In this document: positions 1-4,446 of the stretch, one piece after another
Layout: every line of letters begins with the position of its first letter
How positions within the stretch are numbered: position 1 is the stretch's first letter
NCBI GenBank assembly: GCA_005888075.1
Contig: VBKD01000196.1
Coordinates: 1-5,070, forward strand
Reading direction: 5' to 3'
Origin: Chloroflexota bacterium
GTDB lineage: Bacteria; Chloroflexota; Dormibacteria; Dormibacterales; Dormibacteraceae
Length of the DNA: 5,070 nt
The notes under the pieces: generated by a model
Told to the model about the DNA's origin: nothing
The model's input: the letters and a program-made list of their open reading frames with translations, nothing else
Databases searched by the model: none
Translations under genes and position numbers: made by a program

Positions 1-20
1 CGGCTCGTTGACGAGGGTCC

Positions 21-731
21 CTACCGCAGGCAGGGATACAGGCCCGCGAAGCTGTCGATGCGGTAGCCGCTGCATGTCCCTAATGAGATTAGGCTCGCCG
101 GCGCGTAGAAGGGCGTCATCACCAACTGCAAGAGGCTGGCGCCCTGGAAGAGCTGGAAGAGCAGGATCAGCACGACCGCCCCGACCCAGATCTCTCGTCG
201 CCGAGTGTTGACCTCGAAAAAGAAGCGCGGATTTCGGTTGCGGAAGATGGCCTCGACGATGTTCCAGCCGTCGAGGCCCGGGATGGGCAGCAGCTGGAAG
301 GCGAAGATCGAAAGGTTCAGAAAGACGATCGCATACACCGCATACCCGAGCAGGCCTGCCGAAAGCTCGAGCGTGATCGGCAAGCCGGCCCGATGGGCCA
401 GCTGCAGCAGAATGCCGAGAACGATCGCCACGGCCAGGTTGGCGGCGGGGCCTCCGAGCTCGTGGACGACGCGCTGTCCGGTGCTGCTGATGCGGTTGGG
501 CTGCACGGGCACGCGCCGTCCCCAACCGACCAGCGCGACGAACACCGCGAGGACGCCCACCGGGTCGAGGTAACGGCGCGGGTCGGCAGAGAAGTAGCCG
601 AAATAGCGCACCGATCGATCGCCCAGGACGTAGGCGGCGGCGGCGTGCCCCATCTCGTGGACCGGGATCGCGATCAGCAATGCGGGCACGAGCAGCAGCG
701 CGGTCAGGATGATCGCCAGGAACTCACTCAT
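21..731 (-). CDS. M50 family site-2-protease-like membrane metalloprotease
   Basis: This is a 236-residue integral membrane protein of peptidase family M50 (site-2 protease type), a zinc protease that cuts within or next to membrane segments. The first helix carries HEMGH at residues 25-29, giving two zinc-binding histidines and the catalytic glutamate. The second family motif, LLPIPGLDG at 147-155 in a later helix, supplies the third zinc ligand, Asp154. The family-typical GGPAANL lies at 93-99, and LDPVG at 55-59 fits the short M50 subgroup related to YwhC. Hydrophobic segments lie at about 4-30, 60-77, 95-115, 125-149 and 182-205. No PDZ or CBS domain is present, as in the minimal subgroup. 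All metal and catalytic residues are intact, so it is probably active. The substrate is unknown. It is last in a five-gene minus-strand cluster, 49 nt after the preceding stop. The ATG has no clear Shine-Dalgarno, so the start is moderately secure. The polar C-terminal tail (about 215-236) is not a recognised part of the family. Confidence 0.9.
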   Translation of the reverse strand: MSEFLAIILTALLLVPALLIAIPVHEMGHAAAAYVLGDRSVRYFGYFSADPRRYLDPVGVLAVFVALVGWGRRVPVQPNRISSTGQRVVHELGGPAANLAVAIVLGILLQLAHRAGLPITLELSAGLLGYAVYAIVFLNLSIFAFQLLPIPGLDGWNIVEAIFRNRNPRFFFEVNTRRREIWVGAVVLILLFQLFQGASLLQLVMTPFYAPASLISLGTCSGYRIDSFAGLYPCLR

Positions 732-780
732 ATCTGATGACTCGCGAAATCAGAGCGAAGCCTGGGAGCTCGATGGACGA

Positions 781-1044
781 TCACTCGATAGGGATCTTGC
801 CGGTGCGCCTCGTCGATCGCCGCCGAGCCGGGGCGCGCCGAGCCCCCGAGCGCGCGCGTCCGCCTGGCGGGCCTGGCGCCGCCACGCGGTGCTCGTAAAT
901 GAGCACCAGGGCGGTGATGAGCTCACGCTGGGCGTTCAGCAGATGCACCTGCGCTGAGGGAGGCACCATATCGGTAAGCACCCCTCCCACACGCGAGGTG
1001 AGCTCGCTCATGAGCTCGATCACACGCTCGCGGTCGCGGCTCAA
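781..1044 (-). CDS. Small helical protein with Arg-rich tail, coupled to the ArsA-type gene
   Basis: This 87-residue protein is of unknown function. Residues 1-53 look entirely alpha-helical, with the pattern PPSAQVHLLNAQREL at 28-42 standing out as a likely amphipathic helix. Residues 54-87 are low-complexity, rich in Gly, Pro, Ala and Arg, and strongly basic, so probably disordered and possibly binding nucleic acid or acidic partners. The proposed start is TTG at 1044-1042. It overlaps the TGA stop of the ATPase gene in the four bases TTGA, and a near-consensus Shine-Dalgarno (AAGGCGGTGA) sits 7 nt upstream. Both facts favour this start over the in-frame ATG at 1011. The overlap implies translational coupling and production in step with the ATPase, hence perhaps a partner of it. 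No signal peptide or membrane segment is visible. The N-terminal half reads like a real conserved protein; the tail is less certain. Confidence 0.72.
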   Translation of the reverse strand: MSRDRERVIELMSELTSRVGGVLTDMVPPSAQVHLLNAQRELITALVLIYEHRVAAPGPPGGRARSGARRAPARRRSTRRTGKIPIE

Positions 1045-2231
1045 CTCTTGCTCACCGCCTTGGCATCTCGGCGCGTGAAGCGTACTCGCAACTCACCGTC
1101 AAGAATCGTCGCGTTGGTCGCGTCACGTCCGGCGAGGACGCGCGGCAGGACGATCTCGCGACGGTAGTTGCCGACAGTGACATAAAGCTCTCCGTCGTGC
1201 CGGCTGAGGTCCACCGTGGAGCGATCCACGAACGGCACCTTCAGCGTCAGGACGTAGTCTGTCCCGTCCTTGTCGATGCGCTGCGGGTTGCCCGTCACGA
1301 AATGCTGCGCCGGATCCTGTTCGCCATAGATCGTGGCGGCCATCAGCGAAAGCATCTTTTCGCCGACAACCTCGCGGTCGAACAGAGGCACGTTGAGAAT
1401 CGGGATGCCGGCAAACGACTGCTCGACCTCCGCCTGGTATCGCTTGTGGATGAGCTGCCATTTCTGAAACAGCTCGTCATGGACCTCGGCCGGCAGCAAC
1501 CGGTTCACGACCACAGCGTCTGTGACGTAGCCGAAAAGGCTGAGGTACGTGTAGGCGCGCTTGGCCTCCTTCACCACCATCTTTTCGAGGTTCAGGACGA
1601 TGCGCACCGTCGTCATGGATGAGTCGGTGAGCAATTTGCGCATGCCACCGAGGTCGAGCAGGAGATCCTTCAATGAGGCATAGACCTCATCGGAAGGAAG
1701 CGGGAGGCGCATCATCGGCTGCAAAACGGGGCGCGCGACTCGCATCGCGCGTCGCGACCATGGATAGATCTTGTCCAGCCACCATTTGGCCGCGTCAGGA
1801 AACGTGAGGAGCTGCAGTGTCTCTCCCGTCGGCGCGCAGTCGACGATGAGCACGTCGTGCTCGGCGCGCTGGGCATAGTGCTTGATCCACATCAAAGACG
1901 CGACCTCGTCCATGCCCGGAGGATTGGCCACCTCATCCGCGACGACCTCGTCGAGACCCTGGGTGGCGAAGACCTCGGCCGCATACTCGTGGAGCTTGGC
2001 CCAATGCCGTTCCATCTCGTGGAGCGACGAGACCTCGTGGGCCCAGAGGTTGTCGGAGACCTGCGTCGCCTCGGAGCCGAGCTCGATATCGAACGAGTCG
2101 CCAAGTGAGTGCGCGGGGTCGGTGCTCATGACGACCGTCCTGTAGCCGGCCTTGGCGCACCGAACGGCGGTGGCGGCGGCGACGGAGGTCTTGCCCACGC
2201 CTCCTTTACCCGTGAAGAGGATGACCCTCAC
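1041..2231 (-). CDS. ArsA/Get3-family ATPase with C-terminal HSP20-like domain
   Basis: This 396-residue cytoplasmic P-loop ATPase belongs to the SIMIBI class, ArsA/Get3 family. In order it has the deviant Walker A GKGGVGKT at 8-15 with signature Lys9, the switch I motif STDPAHSLGDSF at 36-47, the switch II motif DCAPTGETL at 131-139, and the adenine-contacting VVNRLLP at 241-247. Residues about 325-388 form a beta-rich unit (VLTLKVPFV, GELYVTVGNYRREIVLP, GELRVRF) matching the HSP20-like domain that ends many single-domain bacterial ArsA homologues. The start is taken as GTG at 2231-2229, because the family begins directly with the beta strand before the P-loop. A TTG at 2291 would add 20 unsupported residues and overlap the previous gene. 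Only Cys25 and Cys132 occur. There is no equivalent of the arsenite-binding cysteine cluster and no Get3 CxxC zinc clasp, so arsenite efflux is unlikely. Membrane-protein targeting or chaperoning is a plausible but unproven role. The gene lies 22 nt after the DUF1003 gene and overlaps the next by 4 nt. Confidence 0.93.
   Translation of the reverse strand: MRVILFTGKGGVGKTSVAAATAVRCAKAGYRTVVMSTDPAHSLGDSFDIELGSEATQVSDNLWAHEVSSLHEMERHWAKLHEYAAEVFATQGLDEVVADEVANPPGMDEVASLMWIKHYAQRAEHDVLIVDCAPTGETLQLLTFPDAAKWWLDKIYPWSRRAMRVARPVLQPMMRLPLPSDEVYASLKDLLLDLGGMRKLLTDSSMTTVRIVLNLEKMVVKEAKRAYTYLSLFGYVTDAVVVNRLLPAEVHDELFQKWQLIHKRYQAEVEQSFAGIPILNVPLFDREVVGEKMLSLMAATIYGEQDPAQHFVTGNPQRIDKDGTDYVLTLKVPFVDRSTVDLSRHDGELYVTVGNYRREIVLPRVLAGRDATNATILDGELRVRFTRRDAKAVSKS
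1052..1061 (-). promoter_or_regulatory. Shine-Dalgarno for the TTG-start gene
   Basis: The minus-strand sequence AAGGCGGTGA matches the full anti-Shine-Dalgarno complement AAGGAGGTGA at 9 of 10 bases and lies 7 nt before the TTG at 1044. It is inside the 3' end of the ArsA-type gene. It decides the start of the downstream small gene and explains how a weak TTG codon could be used. Confidence 0.65.
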
Positions 2232-2237
2232 GGACGG

Positions 2238-2243
2238 AGTGTA
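2238..2243 (-). promoter_or_regulatory. -10-like TACACT for leaderless ArsA-type mRNA
   Basis: TACACT on the minus strand ends 6 nt before the GTG start, the spacing expected when transcription begins at the start codon itself. No Shine-Dalgarno is visible before this GTG. No convincing -35 is seen at 16-18 bp upstream. The site lies in the short gap after the DUF1003 gene, so it would be an internal promoter of the cluster. Confidence 0.4.
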
Positions 2244-2253
2244 CGGTGCGAAC

Positions 2254-2790
2254 TTAAGCGGTCGGCGTGTCCGGCTGCCTCGAATCGCCAACCTTGCCCT
2301 CGACCATCGCTTCCACGTGCTTGAGGATCGTCAGGGTGAGCTCTGTGTTCTTTTCGATGGCCTTGAGGATCTGGACGTTTTGGCGGTCCGCCTTGTCCGC
2401 CTCCGAGGCCGCATGCTCCAGCGTCAGCCGGTCCTTTTGGGACTGGCGGTTGCCGGCGAGCAGCAGAACCGGTCCGGTGTAGGCGGCCTGCACGCTGAAC
2501 AGCAGGTTGAGGAGGATGAACGGATACGGATCCCAGTGGTTGTTCGCTTTTTCGATGACGGTGAGGACGGTGTTGCCGATCACCCACATGAAAACCAGGA
2601 TGGTCTGGATGGTGAGGAATCTCCACGAGCCGATTCCTGTCGCGATGGCGTCTGCGAGCTTCTCGCCCCGGGTCGCCTCTTCGTGATGCACGATGTTGAC
2701 CGGGTGGCGGTGGTCGTTGACCGTCAGCTTGCGGCGGTGAAGGGTCTCTTTCAGGGCGGTGTGCCCGGTATCGCTGGTTCTCACAGACAT
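2254..2790 (-). CDS. DUF1003 domain membrane protein
   Basis: This 178-residue protein matches the DUF1003 family. It has two transmembrane helices at about 57-79 and 90-114, joined by a short loop. The family hallmarks are visible: GSWRFLTIQ at 54-62, a Trp and Asn in the first helix (W69, N73), WDPYPFILLNLLFSVQAAY at 86-104, and NRQSQKDR at 114-121. Residues 1-50 are hydrophilic and His-rich near 27-36. Residues 115-165 form a long charged helix with heptad-like hydrophobics, likely cytoplasmic and possibly a coiled coil. The molecular function of DUF1003 proteins is not established. The ATG at 2790 lacks a Shine-Dalgarno but has a good upstream promoter candidate. The gene lies 40 nt after the tail-anchored-type gene and 22 nt before the ATPase gene. 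From memory, and with moderate certainty, actinobacterial DUF1003 genes also lie near Mrp-type P-loop ATPases, so the pairing here may be functional. Confidence 0.9.
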   Translation of the reverse strand: MSVRTSDTGHTALKETLHRRKLTVNDHRHPVNIVHHEEATRGEKLADAIATGIGSWRFLTIQTILVFMWVIGNTVLTVIEKANNHWDPYPFILLNLLFSVQAAYTGPVLLLAGNRQSQKDRLTLEHAASEADKADRQNVQILKAIEKNTELTLTILKHVEAMVEGKVGDSRQPDTPTA

Positions 2791-2798
2791 GCCGGTGG

Positions 2799-2812
2799 GA
2801 ACTCTAGAGTTC
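2799..2812. promoter_or_regulatory. Perfect 14-bp palindrome over the -10, possible operator
   Basis: GAACTCTAGAGTTC is a perfect 14-bp palindrome with no central spacer. It completely covers the candidate -10 hexamer of the DUF1003 promoter, and both flanks stop pairing immediately (G against G). The position suits a dimeric repressor site. No regulator is encoded nearby, so the function is inferred from position and symmetry only. Confidence 0.4.
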
Positions 2813-2830
2813 GAACCGGGGTCGTGTCTA
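2801..2830 (-). promoter_or_regulatory. Candidate promoter of the DUF1003-ATPase genes
   Basis: On the minus strand, a -35 of TAGACA (2830-2825, five of six matches to TTGACA) is followed after 18 bp by a -10 of TAGAGT (2806-2801). The -10 ends 10 nt before the DUF1003 ATG, so the leader would be only a few nucleotides. The -35 touches the stop codon of the previous gene. This is the best-matched promoter in the window and could drive DUF1003, the ATPase and the genes after it. Confidence 0.5.
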
Positions 2831-3202
2831 TTACTTAACGATGAGAGGTACGGTCACCGACCCGACCGCGAGGAGCACCAGCATCGCCGCTCCGACGACT
2901 CCCAGGCGCACCAGGTCCTTCGTGAAGTACGGGACACGATCGAGGGGAATCGAGGGATCGGCCGACTCGACGATGAAACGGCCGCCGCGGCCCTTGACCA
3001 CCTGGTTCCGAGCGCCGAGCGACATCTCGACGGCTCGCACGGTCGCCTGGTCCCCGCCGACGCGCGCCTGCGAGACGCTCCGCGGAGACGCCGCGGAAGC
3101 CGTGCCGGCGCCGGCCACCCCGGCCGTCGGGTTGAGCGGTCCGGCAGGCCGCACCGGGGGTCGGAATTTGCCTTTGCCGCGCTTCTTGCCCTTGCGACTC
3201 AT
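2831..3202 (-). CDS. Small basic protein with C-terminal membrane anchor
   Basis: This 123-residue protein is not recognised. Residues 1-16 are very basic (MSRKGKKRGKGKFRPP). Residues 17-50 are a Pro/Ala/Gly-rich linker that is probably disordered. A conserved-looking segment follows at about 52-96 (ATVRAVEMSLGARNQVVKGR and PLDRVPYFTKDL). One hydrophobic helix at about 99-121 ends two residues before the C-terminus. There is no signal peptide, so the topology should be N-terminus in the cytoplasm with a C-terminal tail anchor. The chosen start is ATG at 3202, since the 13 extra residues of the longer frame (from 3241) look untranslated and a -10-like hexamer lies 8 nt before this ATG. It is the first gene of the minus-strand cluster that includes a Get3-like ATPase, which makes it a candidate client or partner. 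The same-strand neighbour DUF1003 begins 40 nt downstream. Confidence 0.75.
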   Translation of the reverse strand: MSRKGKKRGKGKFRPPVRPAGPLNPTAGVAGAGTASAASPRSVSQARVGGDQATVRAVEMSLGARNQVVKGRGGRFIVESADPSIPLDRVPYFTKDLVRLGVVGAAMLVLLAVGSVTVPLIVK

Positions 3203-3210
3203 CGACTGCA

Positions 3211-3216
3211 AGTCTA
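3211..3216 (-). promoter_or_regulatory. -10-like TAGACT for a leaderless mRNA
   Basis: TAGACT on the minus strand ends 8 nt before the ATG at 3202 of the tail-anchored-type gene. No Shine-Dalgarno is present in that gap. A TTGCCG at 3241-3236 with a 19-bp spacer is only a weak -35. The hexamer supports both leaderless initiation and the shorter start codon. Confidence 0.4.
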
Positions 3217-3276
3217 GGGGAGGCCCCGGAAAGACCGGCAAAGACGCGAGGATTAGAGCAGCTTGAGAAAACGCAA

Positions 3277-3344
3277 CAGGCAGGCGGATAGAGGAGCTGC
3301 TGCTGGGTCGTGGGGTGCGACTCGGGGTGGGTTCCGCCTGCCTG
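3277..3344. repeat. Perfect 12-bp inverted repeat in divergent intergenic region
   Basis: CAGGCAGGCGGA at 3277-3288 is exactly complementary to TCCGCCTGCCTG at 3333-3344, with 44 nt between the arms. Inside the loop, GGGTCG (3305-3310) can pair with CGACTC (3318-3323) including one G-U, giving a nested second stem. There is no T-tract, so it is not an obvious terminator. It lies between divergent genes (starts at 3202 and 3456) and could be an RNA structure or a bipartite protein site. The arms are internally repetitive (CAGG twice), which raises the chance of coincidence. Confidence 0.5.
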
Positions 3345-3442
3345 CCGTTGGGCCGTGGGACTCAACTGGGTGGGATGTTGGCTACGATATGTTGTGTCCC
3401 AAGGCGATTTATACCGCTGAATGTAGTTGTTGTCAAGACCTT

Positions 3443-3448
3443 TAGCAT
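3443..3448 (+). promoter_or_regulatory. -10-like TAGCAT for a leaderless mRNA
   Basis: TAGCAT ends 7 nt before the ATG at 3456 of the three-helix membrane protein gene, and no Shine-Dalgarno lies between. The nearby TTGTCA at 3430-3435 resembles a -35 but is only 7 bp away, too close to pair with this hexamer. The local sequence (about 3405-3450) is more AT-rich than its surroundings, as promoters in GC-rich genomes often are. Confidence 0.4.
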
Positions 3449-3455
3449 TCTCCCG

Positions 3456-3845
3456 ATGACTCCGAGCACGGCACCCTCGACTCTGCGCTGGCTCCCTTAT
3501 CTTTTTGCCGCCGGAGCCGTCTTCTGGCTGGTCGAGCTCGCGCAGCTCTCGGCCGTGATCGCCGCACCGGTGGGCCGGGAGGAGCTCAAGCAGGCGCTGC
3601 TCAAGGCCGGCCTGACCAGCGACATCAACGTGTGGCTGGCGGTCGAGACAGGGCTTGTCTTCTTGTTCGAGGTGACCGCGACCGCTCTGCACGCGACCGC
3701 CTACTACGGCATGAGGAAGCTCCGGCTGTGGGGCTGGATCGCCGCCGTCATGGTGGCGGTCGGGTGGTCCCTGGTGCTGATCGGCCTCCCGGTCCTCATC
3801 TTCCTGCTCCGGCGCCCCACCCGCCAGGCGTTTGGGATCTCCTGA
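3456..3845 (+). CDS. Three-helix integral membrane protein, unknown function
   Basis: This 129-residue protein has three predicted membrane helices at about 13-36, 58-84 and 91-117. It has a charged loop (GREELKQALLKAGLTSD, 40-56) and a basic C-terminal tail containing RRPTRQAFG at 119-127. The loop motif YYGMRKLRLWGW (83-94) with its basic residues suggests a cytoplasmic turn between helices two and three. The overall pattern, ending in a Pro-Thr-Arg-x-Ala-Phe-Gly tail, resembles small conserved hypothetical membrane proteins common in Chloroflexota and Actinomycetota, but I cannot name a family. Start choice: ATG at 3456. The longer frame from 3315 would translate intergenic-looking sequence and cross the -10-like hexamer. 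It is the only large plus-strand gene, diverging from the five-gene cluster and converging on the GcvH-like gene with 21 nt between stops. Confidence 0.8.
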   Translation: MTPSTAPSTLRWLPYLFAAGAVFWLVELAQLSAVIAAPVGREELKQALLKAGLTSDINVWLAVETGLVFLFEVTATALHATAYYGMRKLRLWGWIAAVMVAVGWSLVLIGLPVLIFLLRRPTRQAFGIS

Positions 3846-3866
3846 CCGCCGATCCGGACCAGACGG

Positions 3867-4271
3867 CTAAACCTCGGTCGTGAGCTCGGCGTACTCCTCC
3901 TCACCGATCAGGTCCTCGAGCTCGCCGGAGTCGTCCATGCGCACCCGTAGAAGCCAGCCGGAGCCGTAGGGGTCGGCGTTGATCACATCCGGGTTCTCGA
4001 GCACCTCGGCGTTGACCTCGACCACCTCGCCCGAGAGCGGCGCCTCGAGGGGTGACGAGGCGTCATCAGACTCGGCTCGACCCATGCGGCGCGCGCCGTG
4101 GATCACGTCCCCGACGTCAGGCAGCTCGATCGACGTGATCTCCCCCATCTGGTCCTGCAGGTAATCGCTCAGACCGAGGATCGCCTCCGAGGCTTCCACC
4201 CTCACCCACACGTGGCCGGCGCTGAACCTCAGGGGTCCGCGCGAGATGACGGCATCGGGATCAGATTTCAT
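3867..4271 (-). CDS. gcvH: GcvH-like protein lacking the lipoyl lysine
   Basis: This 134-residue protein has the full fold of the glycine cleavage H protein, a cytoplasmic lipoyl carrier that shuttles the aminomethyl group between P, T and L proteins. Family landmarks appear in order: HVWVRVE at 20-26, LGLSDYLQDQMGEI at 32-45, IELPDVGD at 48-55, APLSGEVVEVN at 77-87 and DPYGSGWLLRVR at 100-111. The usual lipoylation segment ESVKA aligns without gaps to ESDDA at 67-71, so the modified lysine is Asp70 (codon GAC at 4064-4062). No lysine lies nearby; the only lysine in the protein is Lys2. By family knowledge it cannot carry lipoate in the usual way, so it is unlikely to work as a classical H protein. 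It might be a regulatory or structural paralogue. No gcvT or gcvP is in view. A Shine-Dalgarno GAGGTG lies 7 nt before the ATG. A weak promoter candidate lies further upstream (TTGCGG at 4325-4320, 16 bp, CACAAT at 4303-4298). The family assignment is secure; the enzymatic role is doubtful. Confidence 0.88.
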   Translation of the reverse strand: MKSDPDAVISRGPLRFSAGHVWVRVEASEAILGLSDYLQDQMGEITSIELPDVGDVIHGARRMGRAESDDASSPLEAPLSGEVVEVNAEVLENPDVINADPYGSGWLLRVRMDDSGELEDLIGEEEYAELTTEV

Positions 4272-4278
4272 GGCCTAA

Positions 4279-4284
4279 CACCTC
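4279..4284 (-). promoter_or_regulatory. Shine-Dalgarno of the GcvH-like gene
   Basis: GAGGTG on the minus strand lies 7 nt before the ATG at 4271 and matches the anti-Shine-Dalgarno. It confirms this start and shows that the gene has a leader, unlike several neighbours with -10-like hexamers close to their start codons. Confidence 0.6.
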
Positions 4285-4356
4285 GGTCATTCAGGAAATT
4301 GTGATGGAGATCCGGTCGTCCGCAAGCCGCCGCCTTGATGGTCCGTTAGGCGGGTT

Positions 4357-4446
4357 ATGAGATGGGTGCTGCTCGTGGTCTTGATCGCCCTTCTGATCTT
4401 CCTCGGCAACCAGCTTTGGCAACAATTCTTCATGGGTCACTACTAG
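4357..4446 (+). CDS. Probable 29-residue single-helix membrane protein
   Basis: ATG at 4357 opens a 29-codon frame ending in TAG at 4444-4446. The product begins MRWVLLVVLIALLIFLGNQL and ends in a short polar/aromatic tail (about residues 18-29, with W21, F24, F25 and Y29). Residues 3-17 are almost purely aliphatic, so it would be a small membrane protein with a basic N-terminus inside the cell. The size is like that of known small membrane subunits, but I recognise no family. Upstream, GGCGGG is only a poor ribosome-binding candidate and no good promoter was found. The frame sits in the gap between the GcvH-like gene (divergent) and ychF (convergent). Its last four bases are the last four of ychF, with CTAG providing TAG on both strands. 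It could be chance, because hydrophobic short frames do arise in GC-rich DNA. Confidence 0.5.
   Translation: MRWVLLVVLIALLIFLGNQLWQQFFMGHY

Noticed and set aside
4..15. Short hairpin CTCG-TTGA-CGAG just downstream of the M50 gene.
   Set aside because: A four-base-pair stem (5-bp symmetry with a 2-nt centre) without a T-tract is too weak to call a terminator, and the window ends there.
1041..2231. Arsenic resistance operon.
   Set aside because: The ATPase lacks the metalloid cysteines and no arsB, arsC, arsD or arsR-like gene is present.
2229..2291. TTG start at 2291 for the ATPase gene (416 residues).
   Set aside because: It would overlap the DUF1003 coding region by 38 bp and add 20 residues before the P-loop strand with no family support. 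The GTG at 2231 fits the family start and has a -10-like hexamer.
2807..2819. A TTCGAAC sequence next to CCGG resembling a tRNA T-loop.
   Set aside because: The flanking five bases on either side do not pair on either strand, and no anticodon or acceptor arm is present. The bases are explained by the palindrome and promoter.
2152..2838. A 228-codon open frame on the plus strand.
   Set aside because: It is antisense to the whole DUF1003 gene, which is clearly real by family motifs.
2835..3692. A 285-codon open frame on the minus strand.
   Set aside because: It runs antisense to the three-helix membrane gene and out of frame through the tail-anchored-type gene, with low-complexity Arg/Gly/Pro composition. 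It is a shadow of GC-rich coding sequence.
3846..3879. Possible bidirectional terminator between the convergent membrane-protein and GcvH-like genes.
   Set aside because: Only short 4-5 bp pairings (GCCG/CGGC, GACCG/CGGTC) exist and there is no T-tract on either strand.
4298..4325. Promoter for the GcvH-like gene (TTGCGG, 16 bp, CACAAT).
   Set aside because: Matches to the consensus are only 3 of 6 and 4 of 6, so it is mentioned with the gene but not called as a feature.
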